Shown: piece by piece, positions 1 through 9,662 of the stretch
Layout: each line of letters begins with the position of its first letter
Numbering within the stretch: the stretch's first letter is position 1
Source: Tilletiaria anomala UBC 951
Lineage: Eukaryota; Basidiomycota; Exobasidiomycetes; Georgefischeriales; Tilletiariaceae
DNA length: 64,000 nt
Direction of reading: 5' to 3'
NCBI RefSeq assembly: GCF_000711695.1
Contig: NW_013547021.1
Coordinates: 1-64,000, forward strand
Notes under the pieces: model-generated
The model's database searches: none
What the model was told of the DNA's origin: nothing
The model's input: the letters and a program-made list of their open reading frames with translations, nothing else
Program-made: the position numbers and the translations under genes

Positions 1-163
1 GTTGAATAGAATGGGCAGATGATGATCCTAGTCCTACTGAACACTCATGCCTTCACCATACCCCTGGTTCACACATTTTGGCAGTTTGATCGGTGTATCA
101 GGTCGCAGATGAAGAGCTGGAGCATGTTCATTCGAGAGGCTGCAAAAAGCAAAACTGATAGAG

Positions 164-1201
164 GGAAAGTTGCGAATCGCCAGTTGTGGCGAGCTTGTTC
201 TCCGCATTTCCTAGCCCGCTACGTCTTTTCTACTTCGGTCTAACCTGGCCTCGTTGGGCAAAGCCACTCTGTCCTATTTGGGCTCCTCTGCTGCAGACGA
301 GAGTCATTTGCGCTTCCACACCGTTGCGCTATACATTGAGAGAGAGTGGGACGTCTTGCACGTGCATGCTTATGACTCAACTGTCGGGCTCAAGGCATTT
401 CAACATGCATCAGGGCCAGCCTCGGCGGCGTACATCAACGGGGTGCAGCTCTTGCGCATCGCCCAAGAGCAAGGATGCTAGGGCACCATATTTGGCCATG
501 GTCTCCTGTCCGAGTCACCGGTTTTGGCGAGTGCGATGGAAGACGCTCAGCAGGCAGGTAAGGCAGGAATGCCGATCTGGGTAGGTCCACCTTCGTCGCA
601 GCTGGAGCTGTTCGGCAACAAGCAAGCAGCTCGCAAGATAATATGGGCTGTCGCTTATTTCCGGTACAGAGGTAACACAGTCGAGCGCGGCACAAGTGCT
701 GGCATTAGTCAAAAGCTTGAAAACGGTTGAAAAGCGATTTTCAAAGCTGTGGCCAGCGGCGGTGGGCGTGCCGGTGTCCTTGAGAAAAATATAGAGGAAG
801 CATATGCATCCTGTGCGCGCGAGGCGCATTCCTCTTTTTCCAAACCCAGGATCTCTACCGAACGCTACCCCTGTGGTTCCAAGCACTTCGAGATGCAAGT
901 TCTCGGAGGTGTCACGGGAGGGGTTGTGCCTCTCCAGGATCGCGATTGATCCGTGCAAGGGAGAAACTGGGAGTTCATCGAGTTTGCTCCTATGCCTGCG
1001 CTCAATACAAAAACGATGGAGCGGGTACTTAGCCACGCGGCCAGGATGATTCAAAGAGGAAAACACAAGAATCTCGGCACGTGGGAACTCTTGGTCATGC
1101 CAAAGAGAGGGGAAGCGTTTCTGCTCGAAGTGAACCCGCGGATTCAGGTCGACCACTCTGTGAACATTCGCATTCGATTTTACCAATTCAAAGAGAAATA
1201 G
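164..1201 (+). pseudogene. Relic of the biotin carboxylase half of a fused acyl-CoA carboxylase
   Basis: Translation gives the order of a biotin carboxylase (ATP-grasp) domain: VANR then GELVLRIS (the VANRGEI..RI start, here split by 7 extra bases near 181), HTVALYIER, YINGVQLLRIAQEQGC, GLLSESP, WVGPPSSQLELFGNKQAAR, AVASGGGR, FEMQVLGG, PALNTKT and FLEVNPRIQVDHS. In functional enzymes this domain carboxylates biotin with ATP and bicarbonate. From about 254 to 1201 everything lies in one frame, interrupted by stops at 479-481, 728-730 and 947-949. It ends just after the NPR.QV.H motif, so about the last 130 residues of the domain and the biotinyl domain are missing. Decay is certain; the exact paralogue (acetyl-, propionyl- or related acyl-CoA carboxylase) is not. 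The carboxyltransferase half lies at 3285-4178 on the same strand. Confidence 0.85.
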
Positions 1202-1459
1202 GCTGGCAAAGCTCTAAACACGGGTGAATAGGGGTTCCGTGCCTAACTTTCGACTTTCCTGCTTCCCTTCAGGAGGCGGTCTTCGTGACTTGGCTGTATT
1301 TTGCATGTATGCTTTCGCTCGAGCTGTTCTTTTGGCATCGTATCATGGATAAGAACACGCAATTGCAAGGCAGTGGCAAGAGTTAATCAGGCATGGAAGA
1401 CACAGCTCCTTGCAAGTGATACAGGATCATGACAGTACCCAGACAAGCGGACAAGGTCA

Positions 1460-2865
1460 CTACTCATCGCTGAGCTCGGAGTCCTCGTCTTTCGGCTCAG
1501 CCTTGGCCTTTCGCTTTCTCCCCTTGGCGGGCGACGGCTTGGCAGGCGACTTCTTTGGGCTGGCGGCCTTCGCCTTGGGTGCACCCCGCTGCTTCTTTTG
1601 TGGCATGACCTCCTCATCGGATGTGCTGCCATTGTCACCATCCTCGTCATCTGAGACTTCCCATTTCGATTTTCGACCACCTTTTACCTTGCCCCTTTTG
1701 TTCTTGGGACTTGGATCGGACCCATCGTTCGAAAACTCGGCTTCCTCCTCTTCATCACATTCGGACATGGCTGTATCTTCTTCCTCACTCTCCTCCTTCT
1801 TTGATTTCTTTCCACCCTTTGGATTCGGTTTGGACGTAGCAGCTTTCTTTGCTGGAGCCCTCTTCGTACTGCCCTTTTTCGCTGGATTGCTTGAACTCGG
1901 CTCTGCAGCATCCTCGGCGCCAACTTCATCCTTCTTTGCTTTCTTCGGCGCTCGCTTCTTCATCCCCGAATTTTTCTTCGTCTTTCCGCCTCCGTCTTCC
2001 CCATCCGCTTTCTCTTCTTCGGGCGACTTGCGCGCGCTCTCAGGCACATCATCTGGGTCCACGTGACCTTCTCGCCACGCCTTGCGGATCTTCTCCTGAT
2101 CTTCTTCCCTCATGTCCTCGAATCCATCCTGTGATCACGAGATGAAGAGAATCAGTTGCTGGACGCGGCTGCGGGGGAGAATGCTAATTGGCAACGCACG
2201 AGTTCTTCGGGCTCTTCCAGATTTTTCTTCATGTTCTCGAATTGCCTTTCGGTCACGCATCCCCCTGCGCGTGGACGAGCAAAAGCAAAGGGGTCAGTTT
2301 GTGATGCAAAACAGTGGAATTTCGAGGAAATGGGGGAATAGTCAAGTAGGCCAAAGACTCACAATGACGCCAAGCAAAGGTGCTGTTGCCTTGGAACTCA
2401 ACCACAGTTCCAACGCGTAACTGGCCTGAGATGCAAGCCGTGCAGCAGATCGTGTGTTAGCTTGCGGAGGGAATGGGGATAGAACCGTGACAGGATGGAA
2501 GGCGGGCGCACCTTTTTCGATCTTGGTCCCACCACAAGGCTTGGGCCCCTGTACAGAAGGAACAGCAAAGGAAGTCGCGAAGCGCTCAGTTCCCTTGGCC
2601 TTGCTTGGTTTGCTTCGCATACCCAAACGCAACGCAACGCAGAAGACCGCTAGCTTCATGGGACACCCTCAAGCGAGTAGCCAGTACAGGCCCGCGGCTT
2701 CTGTGCTAAATTTTCGTTCTTTTTCGACTGACCTTGCAGCCGGCCCTGGAGAGCGGATGAAAAGCAACAGATGCATCAGCTTGGCGATGGCAAGCAGCGA
2801 ATGGAGGGCGGGGAGAGTCATTGCGCTCACCTGTTTGACGGGCTATACTCGAGTCGGTACGCCAT
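1460..2865 (-). CDS. PARP-type zinc-finger nuclear protein
   Basis: Six exons with matching phases: 2865-2831, 2745-2733, 2548-2512, 2425-2363, 2264-2200 and 2128-1460, giving 293 residues. Residues 1-80 form a PARP-type zinc finger: MAYRLEYSPSNR start, Cys15, Cys21, then FAWRHWGC with His49 and Cys52, followed by DGFEDMREEDQEKIRKAW. This domain is known to bind DNA breaks and nicked DNA in PARP1 and DNA ligase III. The remaining 210 residues are a low-complexity run of acidic stretches and Lys/Pro/Ala repeats (SPKKSPAK, PAKGRKRKAK), typical of chromatin proteins. No catalytic PARP domain is present, so this is a stand-alone zinc-finger protein as known in other fungi. Exon 2 is only 13 bases and supplies Cys15. 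The gene is antisense to, and lies between, the two carboxylase relics. The function in DNA repair or chromatin is inferred. Confidence 0.9.
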
Positions 2866-3284
2866 TTCGCTCGCGATTTTCCGACTCTCGAAGGCAGCTC
2901 TGCTATTACACTGCAGGATTTTTCTTCGCGCGAAGCTAGCGGTCAGAGCAATCCGTTTGATGAAAGCAAGTTGGAGTAGCAGCTTCAACAGGAAGCTGGA
3001 AGCCAAGACGGAGCGATCGGGTTGGCTGGTTGGGTGTCGCACGAGACGGCTCTATCATCGCATCTGAGAGAGACTTGACATGACAGTGACGCGACTTTAC
3101 GCGTTCTCGGAAAATAGGGTTATTAACCAACACTCACATCTCTCTCTCCCTCGCTTCTTACGGACTTCTCAGTACTCTCACGTTGACTGGCCATCACGAC
3201 GATTGACGTGATACGCTGACGCACATCATTCATCCGGGATGGTCCCCTCTGCAACCGCAAAACGTTGGCACCGTCGCAATACGT
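2866..3284. other. Intergenic, upstream of the zinc-finger gene
   Basis: No gene is seen. The stretch must hold the promoter of the minus-strand zinc-finger gene. Any N-terminal carboxyltransferase coding sequence that once lay here is no longer recognisable. Confidence 0.4.
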
Positions 3285-4178
3285 TTGCGAAATGGTGAGG
3301 TCGAGTTGCTTGTGCTCATGGAAGTCGAACCCACGGAAGCGGCCAAGCGGATCTTGTCCGACTTTCAGTCCCTCCCGTTCCACGTCCAAGATGAAGCAAT
3401 TACGCGCGCCAAGTGTACAAACCAGCGCCTGCTGTGGTACTTGATTCCACACGACCGCAAGCGTGCCTAAAACGTCAGAGGCACCCTCAAAATACTAGCG
3501 GACGATAACAGATTGCTCGAGCTCGGAGCGTCCTGAGGCCAGAGTCTCGCTACAGTCTTGATCCGTGCGGATGGGCAAGCACTCGGCGTTTTCGCTTATT
3601 CTGACGTCTCCCCCCTCAGCGACGTGATCGATGTGCCGTCCGCGCTGAAATCGACGCGCTTCTCGCAGCTCCTGACTGACACGGAGGCGCTACACCTGCT
3701 TGTGCTGTGCGACACGCCCGGGTTCATGGCCTGGCTCGAAGCGGAGAAACAAGTTGACCTACGTGTCTTTGCTGAGTGTTTTGCCTCGCTTCGCTTGCTC
3801 GAGGCGAGAGGTGGTAGAATGCTCGGCGTCATGCTGCGTAAGCGTACGGTCTCGGTGCACAGGCGCTGCTCGCCGGTATGGCCCTCTCCAACTTCTTCGG
3901 CGTTGCTTGGGCTCGGGTCGAAATCGCCGGGATGAGGATTGAAGGTGTTTTCATCCTGGCCGATTTGATTTTTGACAGCTTGCAGCCACTAATACGTCTG
4001 CTTTCGTAGGCGCTGTCCGTCCCGGTTTGCGCAAGGAACTCGAAGCGATCAAAGATGAAAGAGAGCGCGAGCCGCTCTTCAAAGCACTTGTGGACGAGAT
4101 TTATGAGTGCGGCAAGGCGGACAGCGCCACGAGGGTGCTCGAGATTGGCACAATCATTGATCCGGTAGATATGCGAGA
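3285..4178 (+). pseudogene. Relic of the carboxyltransferase half of a fused acyl-CoA carboxylase
   Basis: The frame starting at 3285 reads HDRKRA, stop, NVRGTLKILADDNRLLELG, stop, GQSLATVLIRADGQALGVFAYS, then LCDTPGFMAW. This matches the carboxyltransferase domain of AccD/PccB-type enzymes, which moves CO2 from biotin to an acyl-CoA. A one-base loss near 3847 shifts the frame; the next frame continues YGLGAQALLAGMALSNFFG and RIEG. A GT-AG intron of 65 bases (3945-4009, branch-like CACTAAT) is still in phase and joins to AVRPGLRKELEAIKD and IGTIIDPVDMRE. A possible last exon near 4248-4296 (WQRKVVKRALMAV) no longer phases with the donor at 4179. The two in-frame stops, the frameshift and the absent N-terminal part show it is dead. 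The conserved intron says the ancestor was an expressed eukaryotic gene. Confidence 0.85.
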
Positions 4179-4351
4179 GTAAGTCAAAAATAGGTCTCGC
4201 CAGTGACCAGGTCTGGACTCGGGTCTGGCTTGAAAAGCCTCCAACAGTGGCAGCGCAAAGTTGTGAAAAGAGCCCTGATGGCTGTACGTAATTAATGGTG
4301 TCTAGAACACATAGGTATATTGGTCTTCATGTTGTGAGCGAGTGCCAAAAG

Positions 4352-5659
4352 TCAACGCTCTTTGGGAAGCAACAGCCATGCTGCCAAGGCAGTCAAAAAG
4401 CCTGTCGCCTTTTCAAAGGTGGTGTGGAAGTACACCTGCGTTGTGAGCAGCATGAAGCTCCACAAGCCAATAAGAGCGAGGACGGAGAGCGCAGCAGCGA
4501 GGCTGAGCGCCTGCATGGGCGTCGGCTTTTTCGCACCTTTCGAATGCCCAGTGCTAACGGCGGCTGGCGCAGGTCCTCTGAACGGATTGGTCGGCCACCA
4601 GACACTCTTGGGGTAGAAGTCTGCCAAGGCGGGTACGAGATACGGGACGAATGGCGATAGCTCTTCGAGCAGGTATAAGATCGAGAGGGTCAAGATGAAG
4701 GTGTGGCCCGAGACGTCGTGTCCTCCTTTCCCTGTGCAGGCACACGCGTCAAAAGGCGAGCGATGTGAATAGCTGAGGTTGAAGGCCTGGAGACATTGAA
4801 GACTCACACTGCACTTTGACACCGCCGTGCGAGGCCACTCTCGATGCAAAGGCATCACCAGCAGGGAAGAGGTGTGGATGGGACGAGCGAGTGAGGCTCT
4901 TGCGCCTGTAGCAGTACACCGTGTCCACTTTTGCAGGCAGCGAAAATAGAGAGGTCGTCGGAGCTGTGTTGACGGGCACGCATTCACCACCGGTAGCGAT
5001 GAGCACGCGCAGCATGAGCGGCGGGCCAAAGAACCATCCGGCGAAGAGCACTACACACAAGATTGGGAGTTGAAATCGTCAGAGCAGCCTGGAATCTGAT
5101 GGGAATTGCTCTCAGCTAGGGGTGTTTGTGACTGACCCCAACACAGCGTCGCAGTCGCAAATCTGAACAAAGAGATGGACAAGGGCGATCCAATAGTGGA
5201 CTTCCTTGTAGCTGCCGTCTTTTGGGCGGCCGCGACTGCAGGCCCGGTGGGGACCACTGCAACATCATCGTCTTTCTTTCTCTGCGCAGCCTCCCTCCCC
5301 GATCCGGAGATGGCGGACTTTAAGAAGAGAGCTTGAATTATGAATGCAAGGATATTCCACCCCCAAGCACGCTTGACGAAGAGCTGGTTGAGAACGTTGC
5401 GCTTGTCCGCAAAGTAGCTTGTGGGGGGTAGGAAAGCGGTGTGCGTAGTGGGACTAGAGGAAGTTGCTGCGTTGAGAACGTGCAACCGATCGAATCCTTC
5501 GGCGACATTGTAGAGATGCGAGCCCGTTGCAATTGCGTACAAACTGCCGCCAACAACGATGGAGCCTACAATGCAGAGGTAGAGGAGATGGAAAGGTTGC
5601 AACCCCAAGGGTAGGCCAGCACGAGCGGCAGGACGGGCGCCTGGTTGTGCAGCCATCAT
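4352..5659 (-). CDS. SCS3: FIT family ER membrane protein (FIT2/Scs3-like)
   Basis: Exons 5659-5137, 5050-4808 and 4731-4352 give 381 residues. FIT proteins sit in the ER membrane, act as lipid-phosphate-phosphatase-like acyl-CoA diphosphatases and support lipid-droplet budding; yeast SCS3 mutants need inositol. The signature GGHDVSGHTF puts one catalytic-type His at about residue 265, and VYFHTTFEK puts the second at about 358. Both lie in or beside hydrophobic segments. Other membrane spans are visible near residues 20-45 (LLYLCIVGSIVVGG), 105-120, 175-195 (LFAGWFFGPPLMLRVLIA) and the end (TGFLTALAAWLLL). The first of two adjacent ATGs was chosen (5659 and 5656). Length agrees with fungal Scs3 (about 380 residues). 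The family call is firm; the choice between the Scs3 and Yft2 paralogue is not. Confidence 0.88.
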
Positions 5660-6292
5660 GGACCGTGCTTTCGAGCCTGGCGAAGATGCAGAGCAGCTCT
5701 TTTCCAGGCCTGAAGGACGTCAGATCCGCGCTTCGTAGCCGGCGCAAGGCGCTAAAGATTGGTAGACAAGCGTCACGGCTGCCTTGTCTCTTATTTGCTG
5801 GCAACGAAGAAAGCGGTGTGCTTCCATAAGAGTTCAAACTGCGTCATGAAGCGTGAGGCATGGAGCGTCGTGCTCAATGTCGGTCGGTTCCGCCCCGCGA
5901 ATGCTTTGCATGTAGAATAACTATGTATGCCTTGCTTCTATACGACCAGAAGAACAAGATGACTCCACAAAGGAAGACTTGCCTTGCGATGAACATACAG
6001 GAAAATAATACAGCATGCCCTGCCGGTGGGGGGAAGAGGCAGGCAGATAGATGATGTGCAAGAAGGAACGACAAAAGGGTTGAGACTCTAATAAGCGCAG
6101 GGCTGGTCGTGGATGTGTCGTGTGAGGCTGATGTGGCCGATGTTGGATACTGGTGATGGTGATCATGCTCGAAGACGCGTCCCGAGACAGAGAAAGAACT
6201 CAATGTATGGAAACAAAGCTGGTCCAGGTAGCATACTATAAAAGCCAGCAATGGCCAAGTAGTGTCCATCGGATAGGATCGGCTCTATCGCT
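5660..6292. other. Intergenic
   Basis: This lies between the start of the FIT gene and the stop of the membrane glycoprotein gene, both on the minus strand. It should hold the FIT promoter and the 3' end of the upstream transcript. The open frames here have no recognisable protein features. Confidence 0.5.
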
Positions 6293-8273
6293 CTAGCTCT
6301 CGCTCTGACCCTGACCTTCAGGCCGGGGCATGCTCCCCTGCCGTGCAACCCAGCCGCCATACTGCGGCGGCAGCTCCTCGACCTGCTCCGCCTCAGGCGG
6401 CTGGAGCGCAGGTGCAGGCACAGGCCCGGCGTCGCGGTGCTGTACGAGCCTGCTGCTCCCCGCGACGGGTAGCCCGTCCTGGTCCGACTCGTCGCCAGGC
6501 AGCGGCAGCTTCTGCGGCAACGCAGGCGCCTCGGTCCCGCTCGCGCCCCACGTTCCTGCCACTGCCTCAGCAGCAGCAATCATGTCCGTACCCGTATCCG
6601 CATTGATGGCGCGCAGCGGCCCGCGCAGCGCGGCAGAGCTCTGGCTATTCGTCCGCGAATGCAACGCTGCTGCGCCGCCCTGAAACGGCGAGCGTGGCGG
6701 CAAGGGCGGCGAGGCAGAGCGGCCAGCAAGCGAGGCTGACGCGGCGGACGTGCCAGCCGCAGCTCCTACTCCTGCACCCATCGCCGCGCCAGCAAAGGCG
6801 GCGAACTGCGTGCTGTGCGTGTGCTGCGACGTGGGCCGCAGCAGTGTGGCTGCCGTGCCGTCGGGACTGCCCGGTGCCGATGCCTCAGCCGTATTGGTAT
6901 TTGACTGCGAGTGTTGCGGGTCGTAAGGGAAAGGCGAGACGCCACTGTGCAGAAAGGAATACGAAAATGCAAAGAGAAATCATCAGCACAGCGTTCGCGG
7001 CGCCTCCAAAGAACGACTTACTATGACTGTCTGACACCAGCACTCTGCCTCCTTGTGGCACGAAGCAGGCCGCCTCCGCCGGGCGCCTCAACCATATCTT
7101 CGTCGCCGTCGAGGTCGACAAAGTGATCCTCCTCCTTGCGTGCAGCATCGCGCAGCTTGCGCTGCCGCCGCTTCCACAGAAAGTACGCTACGCCGAGCGC
7201 ACAGACGATGCCGAGCGCGATGATGGCGCCGACGATACCACCGACAATAGCCCCTGTGTTGCTGCCGCCACCGCCGCTGCTGCTGCCACCTGTTGAGCCT
7301 GATGCAGTCTCGTTCCCGCTCGTTCCCATGCCCGTGCCTGTCGAGTCTGCGACCGCGCCGGATAGGTTCTGAAAGCTGGCGGTGATGCCGTTGAGCGGGA
7401 GAGCGTTGCCCGCGACGCGGTTCGGCAGCTGGTAACTGTTCGCCAGACAGTCCTGGTCCGAGGAGGCGCCGACCCTGTACAGCTGCGACGTCCCGCCCGT
7501 CGCGCCACCCGTGCCGTCGCCGAGGACGATGAAAAAGTCTGTGCCTTGAGCGTAGGGCAGGATGGTGGTGTAGTTGAAGAACGTCTGATTTTGCGTCGCG
7601 GAGGCGGGCACGTTTACAGTTTGTGGGACACCTTGTAAGGGGAGGTACTGCCGGAGAAATCGTGATTAAGTGTCAGCGCGTCTTGGCTTTCCAATGGCGC
7701 ATGGATGAACCGTACTGATCCACTCACAGTCAGAGTGAAAGGCCTCGTTCCCCTGCTGTCAAGCGTGTAAAACTTGATGTTGCCACACTGGACCATGTTG
7801 TTGGTCGAGCCGACGAGGCTATCGGACGCCCACAGGAAGGAATTGCTCGCCGTGTACGGGTCACATGACGCCGTGCTGCCGGCAGGGACGTACGGCGCAA
7901 GGGGTCTGCTGGTGTTGCCGTTACCTTGGGCGTCCGCGACGGTCACGGTGAACGTCGAGAATGTGGATGACTTTGGCGGGATGGTGTACTGGAAGGTGAT
8001 GTCACCGTTGGCATCGCGCTGGTAGTCTTTGTTGATGCGATAGGACTGGGTTGCGCTGAACAGCGACGAGACCCAGACGACGTACGGAAAGCCCGAGCTG
8101 GTCGGTGTGAACGTGACATTTAGTGGGGCGCAGACTGCAGGCGAAGAGAGGTTGAAGGTCAAGGCAGCGGCGGCGCCTGGTGAGAGGGTAGCGGCGCTTG
8201 CGGCCAGAGATGCAAGCAGTGACAGTGGGCCACCATGTTTCCCTATTCTTCGTCTGACTGAAGCGGGGATCAT
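6293..8273 (-). CDS. Type I plasma-membrane glycoprotein with PPxY tail
   Basis: Exons 8273-7728, 7647-7022 and 6944-6293 phase correctly and give 607 residues. I chose the ATG at 8273 because it starts a usual signal peptide (basic MIPASVRRR then a hydrophobic stretch ending GAAAA). An in-frame ATG at 8345 would add 24 residues. The ectodomain has several N-glycosylation sites (NLSS, NVTF, NYTT, NLSG) and a predicted beta-rich character. A Ser/Gly-rich hinge (GGSSSGGGGSNTGAI) leads to one membrane span at about residues 323-350, followed by WKRRQRK. The cytoplasmic tail of about 255 residues is Ala/Pro/Ser-rich and ends near a PPQY motif, a typical docking site for Rsp5/Nedd4 ubiquitin ligases. 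This layout is common among fungal wall-sensor-like or unknown surface proteins. I do not recognise a named family, so a sensor or adhesion role is only inference. Confidence 0.8.
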
Positions 8274-8345
8274 GCTGATGACAGCGAAATACACGACGAG
8301 ACAGCGAGAGGCTAAAAGGACCAAAAGAACACTGGAACTCAGCAT

Positions 8346-9662
8346 CGGGAGATCTGAACAGTGGGAAAAAGATCAAATAGCGGCCTGGCCTCGAAGGAAT
8401 GGCCGTATAGCATTATTCAGGAAGAAGCCAACGCCCACGAGGTTCAGCAGTTGTGCGGCAACGACAAGCGCTCACCTTGGATAATTGCCAGCGCTGCCTG
8501 GTGCAAAAGAGCGAGACTTGCACCCCTCCAATTTCCGAGACACAGAAATTATCTCGCTCGTCCGTCGTTCTTCTACTTGTCAGGTAGATTGATGGATAGG
8601 TCACGCCACGCCGTGCTGGCAAGAGGTGTCTGGTATCTATCCTTAATGTGACTAGGTGTATCGTCGCAGAAGCCCACGGCGCGTGGGGAGAGAGGCGTCG
8701 GGGTGTGCCGGGAGGATGAGCAACGGCTCCAGCCCGGCTCTCTTCGTCTACTTCCTGCGTGTCGATGCCGACGAGGAGAAGGAATGCTGATGCCGTTGCT
8801 GATGGGTCCCACGCGCAGATGACAGATCTGCGGGCTGGGTGGGTGGGCGACAATGGGCGGCGGCGGGGGATGTTGGTGGTTATGACCCCATACGATCCGA
8901 TGGTATGCCAGACAGATAGGATAAGAGGGAGCGTTTAGTGGCATCGGATAAATTTCAGGTTGGGGGAAAACGGCACGCGAGTCCCCGGAAAACCCTCACA
9001 CGCGTACTGCGCCACTGCTGCGACCCGCTCTCTCGATGTACCGGCTGCCCACCTAGCTGCTGCAAACGCCGTACTGAGAGTGTCATTTCGGGGGAAACGA
9101 GCTGCCCACCCCGCTGATACGGCGGTTCTACAGGCAATGGTTGCGAAACTGCCCGGTTTTGGCCCTTGCGCGTCTCACTTTCCTTGGCTTGGCGAAGGAC
9201 AGAGGTAGTAGTGTGGATAGGGTAGTGACAAGTGGGGTTATGTCGCCGGTACTCCGCCATCATGGGCCATCACCACCACCCATAAGGCACAGAAAAGCAT
9301 TCGTGGCTGACGAGTGGTGACACTGTTTTGAATGGAGCGAAACAAGCTCTTGGGATCCCTTCTCTGTGGTCGTGGTCATACGGGACGGCACCTTGCCATT
9401 GTTGGCGCAAGCGAAGATGCGTCTATCATGACTGCAGCCCAGCGATCGGTCGCCGGAGAGAAGCGATTGGCAATTGCACGAGGCCATTGGAGATGAGCGA
9501 ATATATTCGGGTGGATCTCAAGGCGCAGCACAAGAAATGATGGAGAGCGTGCAGTGGCACTACAAGGAGAGCAGGCCCTGCTGGAGCCGATCACAAGAGC
9601 CGCATTACATAGCATACATTCGCGGAGATGCCTTCCTTCCCGCAGAACAGACCACGTTCTTC
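8346..9662. other. Intergenic, 1.3 kb
   Basis: This separates the 3' end of PRP16 (minus) from the start of the membrane glycoprotein gene (minus). It should contain the latter's promoter. I see no coding, RNA or repeat feature that I can support. Confidence 0.5.

Noticed and set aside
515-1186. 223-codon minus-strand frame at the left end
   Set aside because: The plus strand carries the recognisable biotin carboxylase relic; the minus frame is its shadow.
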